From Haloferax marisrubri (lineage in GTDB: Archaea > Halobacteriota > Halobacteria > Halobacteriales > Haloferacaceae), in NCBI RefSeq assembly GCF_001469875.2, contig NZ_LOPW02000001.1, positions 62,001 through 126,000 of the forward strand: a stretch of 64,000 nucleotides of DNA, written 5' to 3'. Below, piece by piece: positions 41,132 through 49,607 of this stretch (the stretch's first letter is position 1; each line of letters opens with the position of its first letter). The position numbers and the translations under genes are program-made. The notes below the pieces were generated by a model. The model was not told the DNA's origin. It ran no database searches and saw only the letters and a list, made by a program, of their open reading frames with translations.

Positions 41132-41560
41132 CTATTCGCTCGCCCGCAGTAATTCGACCCCTTCTTTCGCGGCGTCGGTCGCCTCGTAGCCGCGTTCCCC
41201 GTAGACCGTGGTCTCGGCGACGAGACCGGCGACTCGGAACTCGGTCAGGAGGCCGTGGAGGTCGCTCTCGCAGAGGTCGTAGGCCCCGAGGAGGTCGACC
41301 ACGGGAAGCGGCCCGCGGTCGACGAGGTCGACGAGCAGGCCCAGTCCGCGCTCGGTCGGGACCGCGACGAGGATTTTCCGGACCGGTTCGGGGACGGCGC
41401 GCGCGGCGGTTTCGAGCGGGGACTCGCCGCTCACGGCTTCGAGGTCGTCGTTCGGCAGGTACCGTTCCTCGCCGGTCTTGGGGTCGCGGACGCGACTGGC
41501 GTCGCTCGACTGCTTGACGAGGAGGTACGTCCGGCCGTCTGGCCCGCGGACGGTTCGCAT
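41132..41560 (-). CDS. conserved haloarchaeal hypothetical, winged-helix-like C-terminus
   Basis: 142 residues. Residues 1-45 resemble a small beta-rich segment (VRGPDGRTYLLVKQSSDASRVRDPKTGEERYLPNDDLE). The second part (VRKILVAVPTERGLGLLVDLVDRGPLPVVDLLGAYDLCESDLHGLLTEFRVAGLVAETTVYGERGYEATDAAKEGVELL) has a helix-turn-helix and wing pattern (LGAYDLCESDLHGLLTEFRVAGLV). It may be a DNA-binding factor. Convergent with rad50; 36 nt between stops. No assigned function. Confidence 0.78.
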   Translation of the reverse strand: MRTVRGPDGRTYLLVKQSSDASRVRDPKTGEERYLPNDDLEAVSGESPLETAARAVPEPVRKILVAVPTERGLGLLVDLVDRGPLPVVDLLGAYDLCESDLHGLLTEFRVAGLVAETTVYGERGYEATDAAKEGVELLRASE

Positions 41561-41587
41561 ATGTCTCGGCGAAGGGCGCGGCGACTG

Positions 41588-42151
41588 TTAGCGGTTGCGC
41601 TCGGGAGCGTCTTCGTCGGGAGCGCTCACGTCACCGTCGTCCTCGTCGCCGTCGTCACTCTCGTCGCTGTCCTCGCCGTCCCGCCACTCCCCTCGCTTGA
41701 ACTCCCGATAAATGGAGTAAACGCGGACGAGCACGACCGCGCCGAACAGAAACAGGCCGCCGCCGAGAAGCGTGTCGCCGCGGAAGTAGACGAGCATCGG
41801 GCCGACCGTGATTCCCGCGAGGCCGACGTTCGCCAGTACGACGCTCGCCCAGAATAACCGGGCGACCTCGGGGTTCACGTCGGGAGAGAACTCCGGCGCG
41901 TCGTCACCATCGCCATCGGGGTCGTCGTCGCCGTCGTCGGCGTCTTCGCCGGGGATGCGGACGCGGGGAATCGTCGGGAGTTCCTTCTCGGGGTTCCCCC
42001 AGCGGGTTTCCGGGTCCCAGCGGGCCTCGGGGTCGCCCCACCGTTTTTCGGGGTCGATTTTCGAGGCCATGTCCGACGAGGGACGCTCCGCGTCGTCGTT
42101 CCCGTCGGTCGCGTCGGCGGGCGTCCCCTCGCGGCACTCGTCGTCCGTCAC
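41588..42151 (-). CDS. acidic membrane protein with RWG-DPE repeats
   Basis: 187 residues. N-terminal half is acidic and contains repeats KIDPEKRWGDPEARW, DPETRWGNPEKE (three R-W-G/D-P-E units, about residues 32-56). The C-terminal half has two hydrophobic helices (VARLFWASVVLANVGLAGITVG, GDTLLGGGLFLFGAVVLVRVY) and a highly acidic tail (EDSDESDDGDEDDGD). Likely membrane-bound; function not known. It is 27 nt upstream of the 142-aa hypothetical, same strand. Confidence 0.72.
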   Translation of the reverse strand: MTDDECREGTPADATDGNDDAERPSSDMASKIDPEKRWGDPEARWDPETRWGNPEKELPTIPRVRIPGEDADDGDDDPDGDGDDAPEFSPDVNPEVARLFWASVVLANVGLAGITVGPMLVYFRGDTLLGGGLFLFGAVVLVRVYSIYREFKRGEWRDGEDSDESDDGDEDDGDVSAPDEDAPERNR

Positions 42152-42199
42152 GCTCGCGTCGAGACGCCGTGCCGAGAAAAAGTGTCCGTTTCGGCCGAG

Positions 42200-42385
42200 T
42201 CAGGCGCAGTCGTCGAGGCGCATCGAGCGCGAGGCCTCGACCCACGCGAGTGGGTTCTCCGCGTCGTAGAACACCACGCCACCGTCGATATCGTAGGATT
42301 CGATCGTCTCGGCTCCTGTCGGACCAGTCGGTCCGTCGCCGTCGATCGTGCCATCCCACCGCTCCGGAGTTGCGTGGTCGGTCAT
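42200..42385 (-). CDS. small haloarchaeal hypothetical, 61 aa
   Basis: 61 residues from ATG at 42385 (MTDHATPERWDGTIDGDGPT, then AETIESYDIDGGVVFYDAENPLAWVEASRSMRL, DDCA). The conserved YDIDGGVVFYDAENPLAWVEAS segment looks like a small beta-strand/helix fold seen in many haloarchaeal proteins. A longer frame starts at TTG 42397, but the TATA-like TTTATCC at 42411-42418 (minus) supports leaderless ATG 42385. The gene is preceded by a strong inverted repeat at 42389-42409. Function unknown. Confidence 0.75.
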   Translation of the reverse strand: MTDHATPERWDGTIDGDGPTGPTGAETIESYDIDGGVVFYDAENPLAWVEASRSMRLDDCA

Positions 42386-42388
42386 ATC

Positions 42389-42409
42389 GTGTGACAAGGA
42401 ATGTCACAC
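42389..42409 (-). promoter_or_regulatory. 7-bp inverted repeat between TATA and start of the 61-aa gene
   Basis: GTGTGAC (42389-42395) and GTCACAC (42403-42409) are perfect complements with a 7-nt spacer. The repeat lies 4 nt before the ATG and beside the TATA at 42411-42418, so a bound factor would block transcription from the minus promoter. It also sits about 80 nt upstream of polB. Confidence 0.5.
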
Positions 42410-42490
42410 ATGGATAAATGTCTTTCCGTGGTTCGGGGTGCGGTTCGTGGAAACGCCGGGGTTTTTAGCCGCGCCATCGAAGCGACTGGC

Positions 42491-45187
42491 ATGACGCAGA
42501 CGGGTCTGACCGACTTCGGGGGGAACGACGCCGACGGCGCGGGCGACGCGCGGCCTGACGAGGAGGCCGCCATCGTCGCCGGCGACGCCGGCCAGCACGT
42601 CTCCGACGTCATCGACACGGACGAGGTGCGGTTTCCCGACCCGGACGGGACGGTCGAACTGGCCGTCTCGCAGGTCGACTACACCATCGAGGGCGCGGGC
42701 CGAGACGAGTACCCGGTGATTCACATCTTCGGTCGGACGGCGGACGACGAGACCGAACACGTCCGCGTGCTCGGCTTCCGGCCGTACTTCTACGCGCCCA
42801 CCGCCAGTCTCGACGACGATGCGCTCGACAAGGACGTTATCACCGGTACCGAGGACGGCTACGAGAGCATCCGCGGCGAGGAACTGACGAAGATTTTCGG
42901 CCGCACTCCCCGCGACGTCGGCCAGATTCGCGACGAGTTCGACCACTACGAGGCGGACATCCTCTTTCCGAACCGGCTACTCATCGACAAGGACATCAAA
43001 GGCGGCGTCCGCGTCCCCGAGCGCCGCCTCGACGACGGGACGATTCAGATTCCCCACCAGGAGGTCACGCCCGCGGAGGTCGACGCGAACCTCCGGGTGA
43101 ACACCTTCGACATCGAGGTCAACGACCGGAACGGCTTCCCCGAAGATGGCGAGGAGCCGATTATCTGCCTCACCAGCCACGACTCCTACCGCGACGAGTA
43201 CGTCGTCTGGCACGCCGTTGCCGAAGAAGGCCTCGGCAAGCGCCCCGACTCGTTGCCGAACTACGAGTTCCTCGGGGAGGACGCGGGCGTGGAAGTCAGG
43301 ACGTTCGACGAGGAGGCCGCGATGCTCGACGCCTTCCTCTCGTACATCGAGGAGACCGACCCCGACGTGCTCACGGGGTGGAACTTCGAGGACTTCGACG
43401 CGCCGTACTTCCTCGACCGGTTGGAGGAAGTCGACAGGAGGACCGACCTGAACCTCGACTACAACCGCATGTCGCGGCTCGGCGAGGTCTGGCGCGGCGG
43501 CTGGGGCGGCCCGGACATCAAGGGCCGCGTCGTCTTCGACCTGCTGTACGCCTACAAGCGCACCCAGTTCACCGAACTCGAGTCCTACCGGCTCGACGCG
43601 GTGGGCGAACTCGAACTCGACGCGGGCAAAGAGCGCTACTCGGGCGACATCGGCGACCTCTGGGAGGAAGACCCCGAACGCCTGCTCGAGTACAACCTCC
43701 GCGACGTGGAACTGTGCGTCGAAATCGACCGGAAACAGGACATCATCGCCTTCTGGGACGAGGTGCGGACGTTCGTCGGCTGTAAGCTCGAAGACGCGCC
43801 GACGCCCGGCGACACCGTCGACATCTACGTCCTCCACAAGGTCCACGGCGAGTTCGCGCTCCCCTCGAAGGGCAAACAGGAGTCGGAAGACTACGAGGGC
43901 GGTGCCGTCTTCGACCCCATCACCGGCGTCAAGGAGAACGTCACGGTGCTCGACCTGAAGTCGCTGTACCCGATGTGTATGGTGACTATCAACGCCTCGC
44001 CGGAGACGAAAGTCGACCCCGAGAGCTACGACGGCGAGATGTTCCGCGCGCCCAACGGGACGCACTTCCAGCAGGAGCCCGACGGCATGATTCGGGAGAT
44101 GGTCGACGAACTCCTCACCGAGCGGGAGGAAAAGAAGTCGCTTCGGAACTCCCACAACCCCGGCTCGTCGCAGTACGAGCAGTTCGACCGCCAGCAGGCC
44201 GCGGTGAAGGTCATCATGAACTCGCTGTACGGCGTGCTGGGCTGGGACCGCTTCCGCCTCTACGACAAGGAGATGGGCGCGGCGGTGACGGCGACCGGGC
44301 GGAAGGTCATCGAGTTCACGGAGCAGGCCGCGAACCAAATCGGCTACGACGTGGCCTACGGCGACACCGACAGCGTCATGCTCGAACTCGGCCCGGACGT
44401 GTCGAAAGAAGAAGCCATCGAGCAGTCGTTCGACATCGAGGAGCACATCAACGCCGCCTACGACGACTTCGCGCGCGACGAGTTGGGCGCGGACGAACAC
44501 CGCTTCCAAATCGAGTTCGAGAAGCTCTACCGGCGGTTCTTCCAGGCGGGGAAAAAGAAGCGCTACGCGGGCCACATCGTCTGGAAGGAGGGCAAAGACG
44601 TCGACGACATCGACATCACGGGCTTCGAGTACAAACGGTCGGACATCGCGCAGATAACCAAAGAAGTCCAGAAGAACGTCATCGACATGATCGTCCACGG
44701 TGAGGAGACGGAAGTCATCAAGGACTACCTCCACGGCATCATCACGGACTTCGAGGCGGGGAACCTGCCGCTCGAACAGGCCGGTATCCCCGGCGGCATC
44801 GGCAAGCGCCTCTCGGCGTACGAGACGCCGACCGCGCACGTCCGCGGGGCGCAGTACGCAAACGCCTTCCTCGGGACGAACTTCGGCCGCGGGTCGAAGC
44901 CGAAACGGGTCTATCTCAAGAAGGTCCACCCGTCGTGGTTCCGCGAGATGGAGACCGGCGAGTTCGACCCGCAGGTCGACGACCTCTACCGCGAGTTCAA
45001 GCGCGACCCCGACGTCATCTGCTTCGAGTACGCAGACCAGATTCCCGAGGCGTTCGAAGTCGACTGGGACACGATGCTCAACAAAACGCTCGAAGGGCCC
45101 ATCTCCCGCGTCATCGAGGCGCTCGGGATGTCGTGGGACGAGGTGAAAAGCGGGCAGGAACAGACCGGTCTCGGGAGCTTCATGTGA
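42491..45187 (+). CDS. polB1: family B DNA polymerase (replicative), intein-free
   Basis: 898 residues from ATG at 42491. Exonuclease motifs: NTFDIEVND (ExoI, about residue 205), LTGWNFEDFDAPYF (ExoII) and YNLRDVELC (ExoIII). Polymerase motifs: VLDLKSLYPM (A, about 490), KVIMNSLYGVLG (B) and AYGDTDSVML (C, about 622), the last with both catalytic Asp residues, and KKKRYAGHIVW. Motif A, B and C are contiguous, so no intein is present. A TATA-like TTTTTAGCC at about 42461-42468 gives a leaderless start. The frame is open to 42401 but the longer form is not supported. Confidence 0.98.
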   Translation: MTQTGLTDFGGNDADGAGDARPDEEAAIVAGDAGQHVSDVIDTDEVRFPDPDGTVELAVSQVDYTIEGAGRDEYPVIHIFGRTADDETEHVRVLGFRPYFYAPTASLDDDALDKDVITGTEDGYESIRGEELTKIFGRTPRDVGQIRDEFDHYEADILFPNRLLIDKDIKGGVRVPERRLDDGTIQIPHQEVTPAEVDANLRVNTFDIEVNDRNGFPEDGEEPIICLTSHDSYRDEYVVWHAVAEEGLGKRPDSLPNYEFLGEDAGVEVRTFDEEAAMLDAFLSYIEETDPDVLTGWNFEDFDAPYFLDRLEEVDRRTDLNLDYNRMSRLGEVWRGGWGGPDIKGRVVFDLLYAYKRTQFTELESYRLDAVGELELDAGKERYSGDIGDLWEEDPERLLEYNLRDVELCVEIDRKQDIIAFWDEVRTFVGCKLEDAPTPGDTVDIYVLHKVHGEFALPSKGKQESEDYEGGAVFDPITGVKENVTVLDLKSLYPMCMVTINASPETKVDPESYDGEMFRAPNGTHFQQEPDGMIREMVDELLTEREEKKSLRNSHNPGSSQYEQFDRQQAAVKVIMNSLYGVLGWDRFRLYDKEMGAAVTATGRKVIEFTEQAANQIGYDVAYGDTDSVMLELGPDVSKEEAIEQSFDIEEHINAAYDDFARDELGADEHRFQIEFEKLYRRFFQAGKKKRYAGHIVWKEGKDVDDIDITGFEYKRSDIAQITKEVQKNVIDMIVHGEETEVIKDYLHGIITDFEAGNLPLEQAGIPGGIGKRLSAYETPTAHVRGAQYANAFLGTNFGRGSKPKRVYLKKVHPSWFREMETGEFDPQVDDLYREFKRDPDVICFEYADQIPEAFEVDWDTMLNKTLEGPISRVIEALGMSWDEVKSGQEQTGLGSFM

Positions 45188-45405
45188 CCGCTCTCGCCGA
45201 CAACTAACGAAACTATATTCGGTTACATAGGTGGCGGCGCCGTAACGTCGTTCGGCTGTCCGAAACCCGGACGCGCGTCGCGAACCGGCGTGATTTTTTG
45301 CGGATTTGAAAACAAATTTTCTTTCTACAAAAGGTGGCGGGGGTGAATGCGCAAGCATTATGGGCGATACTCCCCACCCTTCGAGTACGAGGCAACGAAC
45401 CAACG
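45188..45405. other. intergenic region between polB and sufC: terminator and promoter
   Basis: 218 nt with a T6 tract (45294-45299) that probably terminates polB. It includes AT-rich GAAAACAAATTTTC (45308-45321) and an AATGC-GCAA-GCATT repeat (45346-45359) near a TATA-like element for the suf operon. The leader to sufC is around 20-50 nt. No gene is seen. Confidence 0.5.
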
Positions 45406-46311
45406 ATGGCAACTCTCGAGATCAAGAACCTCCACGCACGAGTCGCGGAGGAAGACGGTGAGCAGATTCTGCGAGGTGTCGACCTGGAAGTCAAATCCGG
45501 CGAGATCCACGCACTGATGGGTCCCAACGGGTCCGGCAAGTCTACGACTTCTAAAATCATCGCCGGCCACCCCGCCTACGAAGTAACCGACGGCGAAATC
45601 CTCCTCCACCTGGAGGACGACGACTTCGGCGACCTCGAAATTCCGGACGACGTCCGCACGTGGAACCTTCTGGAACTGGAACCGAACGAGCGCGCCGCGC
45701 TCGGTATCTTCCTCGGCTTCCAGTACCCCGCGGAAATCGAGGGCGTCACCATGACGAACTTCCTCCGCACCGCGCTCAACGCGAAAATCGACGAGCGCGA
45801 GGAGCTCCTCTTCGGCGAGGACGACGAGGAAGAAGAAGAGGAAGCCGGCTACGACACCTCCCCGATGGAGGGTAACGTCGACGACGGCGAAGTCGGCGTC
45901 GCCGAGTTCCAGAAGCTCCTCAAAGAGAAGATGGAGCTTCTCGACATGGACGAGAAGTTCATGCAGCGCTACCTCAACGCCGGCTTCTCCGGCGGCGAGA
46001 AGAAACAAAACGAGGTCCTTCAGGCCGCGATTCTCGAACCGTCGATTGCGGTTCTCGACGAGATCGACTCCGGTCTCGACATCGACCGCCTGCAGGACGT
46101 CTCGAAGGGTATCAACGCGCTGCGCGACGAGCAGGGCACGGGTATCCTCCAGATCACTCACTACCAGCGTATCCTCGAATACGTCGAGCCGGACCACGTT
46201 CACATCATGCTGGACGGCAAGGTCGTCAAGAGCGGCGACGCGTCGCTCGCGTCCGAACTCGAAGACAAAGGCTACGACTGGGTCCGTGAGGAAGTGTACG
46301 AAGCCGCGTAA
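45406..46311 (+). CDS. sufC: Fe-S cluster assembly ATPase SufC
   Basis: 301 residues. ABC ATPase: LMGPNGSGKSTTSK (Walker A), FLGFQYPAEIEG (Q-loop), FSGGEKKQNEVLQ (signature) and IAVLDEIDSGLDID (Walker B), HYQRIL (switch His). An acidic insertion (FGEDDEEEEEEAGYDTSPMEGN, about residues 138-160) makes it longer than bacterial SufC (about 250). ATG at 45406 begins MATLEIKNLHARV, matching the family. First gene of sufCBD; sufB starts 13 nt after its stop. Confidence 0.97.
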   Translation: MATLEIKNLHARVAEEDGEQILRGVDLEVKSGEIHALMGPNGSGKSTTSKIIAGHPAYEVTDGEILLHLEDDDFGDLEIPDDVRTWNLLELEPNERAALGIFLGFQYPAEIEGVTMTNFLRTALNAKIDEREELLFGEDDEEEEEEAGYDTSPMEGNVDDGEVGVAEFQKLLKEKMELLDMDEKFMQRYLNAGFSGGEKKQNEVLQAAILEPSIAVLDEIDSGLDIDRLQDVSKGINALRDEQGTGILQITHYQRILEYVEPDHVHIMLDGKVVKSGDASLASELEDKGYDWVREEVYEAA

Positions 46312-46323
46312 TCCCCCAACATC

Positions 46324-47754
46324 ATGAGTTCCGACCAAGACCACCTCAAAGAGACAGACACGGAAGCTCGCTTCGAGTTCAAGAAGGAGCAGAAGGCCGC
46401 GTTCGTGGCCGAGAAGGGTCTCAACGAAGAGACCATCCGCGTCATCTCGGAGGACAAAGACGAGCCCGAATGGATGCTCGAGCGCCGCCTTCGCGCGCTC
46501 AAGCAGTACCAGAAGATGCCGATGCCGACCGACTGGCCCGGCCAGCCTGACCTCTCCGAGGTCGACGTGGACGAGATCGTCCCGTACATCCGACCCGACG
46601 TGGAAGTCCGCGGCGGCGTCGACGACTGGCGCGACCTGCCGGACGACATCAAGGACACCTTCGACAAACTGGGTATCCCGGAAGCCGAGAAGAACGCCCT
46701 CTCGGGCGTCGGCGCCCAGTACGAGTCCGAAGTCGTCTACCAGAACATGCAGGAGCGCTGGGAGGAGAAAGGCGTCGTCTTCATGAACATGGACCAGGCG
46801 GTCCAGGAGCACGAAGACATCGTCAAGGAGTACTTCATGACGAAGTGCGTCCCCCCGAGCGACAACAAGTTCGCGGCGCTTCACGGCGCGATCTGGTCCG
46901 GCGGCTCGTTCGTCTACGTCCCCGAGGACGTGACGGTCGAGATGCCGGTGCAGGCGTACTTCCGCATGAACTCCGAGGGCATGGGCCAGTTCGAGCACAC
47001 GCTCATCGTCGCGGAGAAGGGCTCCGAAGTCCACTACATCGAGGGCTGTTCGGCCCCGAAGTACTCCGCGTTCAACCTCCACTCCGGCGGCGTCGAAGTG
47101 TTCGTCGGCGAGGACGCCCACGTCCAGTACTCGACCGTCCAGAACTGGTCGAAGAACACCTACAACCTCAACACCAAGCGCGCCATCGTCGAGAAGGGCG
47201 GCCGCATGGAGTGGATTTCGGGCTCGATGGGCTCGAAGGCCACCATGCTCTACCCGGCCTCGATTCTGAAGGGCCGCGGCGCCTCCGACAACCACATCAC
47301 CATCGCCTTCGCGGGCGAGGGTCAGAACATCGACACCGGCGCGAAGGTGTACCACAACGCCCCCGAGACGAAGTCGACCATCGAGTCGAAGTCCATCTCG
47401 AAGGACGGCGGCCGCACGAACTACCGCGGTCTCGTCCACATCGCCAACGGCGCGAAGAACTCCTCGACCGCGGTCGAGTGTGACGCGCTCATGTTCGACA
47501 ACGAGTCCACCTCGGACACGATGCCGTACATGGAGATCAACGAGTCCACGGTGGACGTCGCCCACGAGGCGACCGTCGGCAAGATCGGCGACGAGGACAT
47601 CTTCTACCTCCAGTCGCGCGGTCTCGACGACGACGACGCGAAGCAGATGATCGTCTCCGGGTTCATCGAACCCATCACGGAGGAACTGCCCATCGAGTAC
47701 GCGGTCGAACTCAACCGACTCGTCGAACTCGAGATGGAGGGTAGCCTCGGATAA
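46324..47754 (+). CDS. sufB: Fe-S cluster scaffold SufB
   Basis: 476 residues. Contains the beta-helix core of SufB/SufD: GSFVYVPEDVTVEMPVQAYFRMNSEGMGQFEHTLIVAEKGSEVHYIEGCSAPKY (split from the next segment), EKGGRMEWISGSMGSKATMLYPASILKGRGASDNH, and DALMFDNESTSDTMPYMEINE with the conserved C-terminal acid/His region. The Cys in EGCSAPKY is the conserved scaffold position. With SufC and SufD it builds [4Fe-4S] clusters. Middle gene of sufCBD. Confidence 0.97.
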   Translation: MSSDQDHLKETDTEARFEFKKEQKAAFVAEKGLNEETIRVISEDKDEPEWMLERRLRALKQYQKMPMPTDWPGQPDLSEVDVDEIVPYIRPDVEVRGGVDDWRDLPDDIKDTFDKLGIPEAEKNALSGVGAQYESEVVYQNMQERWEEKGVVFMNMDQAVQEHEDIVKEYFMTKCVPPSDNKFAALHGAIWSGGSFVYVPEDVTVEMPVQAYFRMNSEGMGQFEHTLIVAEKGSEVHYIEGCSAPKYSAFNLHSGGVEVFVGEDAHVQYSTVQNWSKNTYNLNTKRAIVEKGGRMEWISGSMGSKATMLYPASILKGRGASDNHITIAFAGEGQNIDTGAKVYHNAPETKSTIESKSISKDGGRTNYRGLVHIANGAKNSSTAVECDALMFDNESTSDTMPYMEINESTVDVAHEATVGKIGDEDIFYLQSRGLDDDDAKQMIVSGFIEPITEELPIEYAVELNRLVELEMEGSLG

Positions 47755-47757
47755 CCA

Positions 47758-48966
47758 ATGAGTGCGCAACTTCCCGCAAACCTGTCCGCAGAGACGGTAC
47801 GAGAGATTTCGGACGCACGGGACGAGCCGGAGTGGCTCCTCGAGGCCCGCCTCGAAGCCCTCGAAGCACTCGACGAGCTCGAACTGCCGGACGTCATCCA
47901 GACGCCCGGTCGCCGCTGGACGAACCTCGAAGCGCTCGACTTCGAGTCGCTCGTCGACCCGCTGAACCAGGCCGACGAGACGACCCGCGAGTCGCCCGAG
48001 GGCGTCGTCGTCCTCCCCTTCACGGAGGCGCTCTCCGAGTACGGCGACCTCATCGAGGAGCGCTTCGGCTCCGTCGTCGACCCCGAGTCGAACTACCTCA
48101 CCGCCCTCTCGGCGGCGCTGTTCACGACGGGCACGTTCATCTACGTCCCCGAGGGCGTCGACGCCGAGGACGTGAAGATTCGCGCCGAGATGAACTCTCG
48201 GTCGCTGTTCAGCCACACGCTCGTGGTCACCGAGGAGTCCTCGTCGGTCACCATCCTCGAGGCCATCGAGTCCGGTGACAGCGTCGACGACGCGCGGTAC
48301 TTCTCGAACCTCGTCGAAATCGACGCGGGCGAGAACTCGTACGTCCAGTACGGCTCCCTGCAGAACCTCGACGAGGAGACGTACACGTACTCGCTCAAGC
48401 GCGCCGACGCCGACACCTACTCGACCGTCAACTGGATCGAGGGGAACCTCGGCTCGCGGCTCACCCGCAGCGACGTCGAGACCGAACTCAACGGCGAGGC
48501 GTCGGAGACGAAAATCGTCGGCGCGTTCTTCGGTCACGACGACCAGCACCTCGACGTGAACGCCCGCGTCTGGCACAAAGCCGAGAACACGACGGCCGAC
48601 CTCGTGACCCGCGGCGTCCTCGACGACGAGGCACGCTCGGTGTACGAGGGTGTCCAGGACGTCGGCCGCGACGCGTGGAGCACGAACTCCTACCAGCGCG
48701 AGAACACGCTGATGCTCTCGGACCAGTCCGAGGCAGACGCGTCGCCGAAGCTCATCATCAACAACCACGACACCGAGGCGTCGCACGCCGCCTCCGTCGG
48801 GCAGGTCGACGCCGAGGACCTCTTCTACATGGTCTCTCGGTCCATCCCGGAAGAACAGGCCCGTAACATGCTCGTGGAGGGCTTCTTCGTGCCCGTCCTC
48901 GAAGAGATTGCAGTCGACGAGTTCCGCGACGACCTCGAGGAACTCATCGCGGCCCGCCTGCGGTAG
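47758..48966 (+). CDS. sufD: Fe-S cluster assembly protein SufD
   Basis: 402 residues, shorter and more diverged than SufB with the same beta-helix: GTFIYVPEGVDAEDVKIRAEMNSRSLFSHTLVVTEESSSVTILEAIE, and the C-terminal region SEADASPKLIINNHDTEASHAASVGQVDAEDLFYMVSRSIPEEQARNMLVEGFF, including the conserved His in DTEASHAAS. The N-terminus is distinct (DEPEWLLEARLEALEALDELELPD), a short version of the SufB head. Starts 3 nt after sufB, last gene of the operon. Confidence 0.96.
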   Translation: MSAQLPANLSAETVREISDARDEPEWLLEARLEALEALDELELPDVIQTPGRRWTNLEALDFESLVDPLNQADETTRESPEGVVVLPFTEALSEYGDLIEERFGSVVDPESNYLTALSAALFTTGTFIYVPEGVDAEDVKIRAEMNSRSLFSHTLVVTEESSSVTILEAIESGDSVDDARYFSNLVEIDAGENSYVQYGSLQNLDEETYTYSLKRADADTYSTVNWIEGNLGSRLTRSDVETELNGEASETKIVGAFFGHDDQHLDVNARVWHKAENTTADLVTRGVLDDEARSVYEGVQDVGRDAWSTNSYQRENTLMLSDQSEADASPKLIINNHDTEASHAASVGQVDAEDLFYMVSRSIPEEQARNMLVEGFFVPVLEEIAVDEFRDDLEELIAARLR

Positions 48967-48999
48967 TCCGACCGCTCCGCGGCGCGGCTTCGCCCGCCG

Positions 49000-49005
49000 T
49001 TTTTT
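49000..49005 (+). terminator. T6 tract after sufD
   Basis: GC-rich CCGCCG is followed by TTTTTTCGC, 33 nt past the sufD stop. It fits the U-tract rule of archaeal termination. Confidence 0.5.
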
Positions 49006-49111
49006 CGCAGTCTCGCCGACCCGCGAGGGAACCGCTTAAGTCAGTTACTCTCGGAGAAGTGTGTATGTACGCCGCGGGACCGTGTCTTCGAACGTTGAGG
49101 GGGACGAGCCC

Positions 49112-49603
49112 ATGAGCGTCGGGTACCAGGTCAGTTCGGACCACCAACTCGCCCGACTCCTCCAGATCGGTATCGTCCTCGAAGAGGTCGTGGAGGCGCG
49201 CGCCTACCACCACCACGAGGAACTCGACGAAGACGCGCTCGACGAGGAGATTCGAGCCCTGCTTTCGCACGCCGCCGAGGAGTCCGCGGACCACCGCGAA
49301 CGCCTCGAAGCCGTCATCGACAGACTGGAGGTCGACAGCGTCCCCTTCGAGGAGATCGAGGCGCTCGTCGAGGCTCAGTACGGCCAGACGAAACCCGAGG
49401 ACTTCGACGGCGTTCTCTACGATCAACTCTGTAACGAGGAGACCGCCTACAAGTTCTACGACGACGTCATCGAGGCTATCGAGGCGAGCGACGCACAGTT
49501 CTCTATCGACCGCGAAGAACTCGTCGCGACGCTGTCGGCGATTCGCGATGAGGAAGCCGAGGGCGTAGAAGAAGTGACGCGAATCATGGAAGAACGCGAG
49601 TGA
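49112..49603 (+). CDS. ferritin-like (rubrerythrin-type) domain protein
   Basis: 163 residues from ATG at 49112. A helix bundle with candidate metal ligands at spaced positions: VLEEVVEARAYHHHEEL, HAAEESADHRERLEAV (Glu, His), and NEETAYKFYDDVIEAIE and AIRDEEAEGVEEV (Glu). This is the ferritin/rubrerythrin pattern, but whether iron is oxidised or only bound is unclear. The frame extends to GTG 49061, and a TATA (CTTAAG) at 49034 gives a transcript start at about 49061; a GAGGGGGA sequence 12 nt before 49112 supports a led ATG. It lies 4 nt before the regulator gene. Confidence 0.8.
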   Translation: MSVGYQVSSDHQLARLLQIGIVLEEVVEARAYHHHEELDEDALDEEIRALLSHAAEESADHRERLEAVIDRLEVDSVPFEEIEALVEAQYGQTKPEDFDGVLYDQLCNEETAYKFYDDVIEAIEASDAQFSIDREELVATLSAIRDEEAEGVEEVTRIMEERE

Positions 49604-49607
49604 AACG

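Noticed and set aside
41132-42397. A phage-type or toxin-antitoxin island
   Set aside because: Three small haloarchaeal hypotheticals occur here, but composition and codon use match the neighbours and I see no toxin, integrase or recombinase motif.
42401-42490. N-terminal extension of PolB
   Set aside because: The frame is open to 42401, but the region holds the TATA-like element and the polymerase family starts at MTQTG; an added 30 residues are not supported.
45358-48786. Open frame of over 1100 codons on the minus strand opposite sufCBD
   Set aside because: Antisense shadow of the suf genes with Val/Asp/Leu/Arg-rich composition; no recognised motif, and the plus-strand proteins are conserved throughout.
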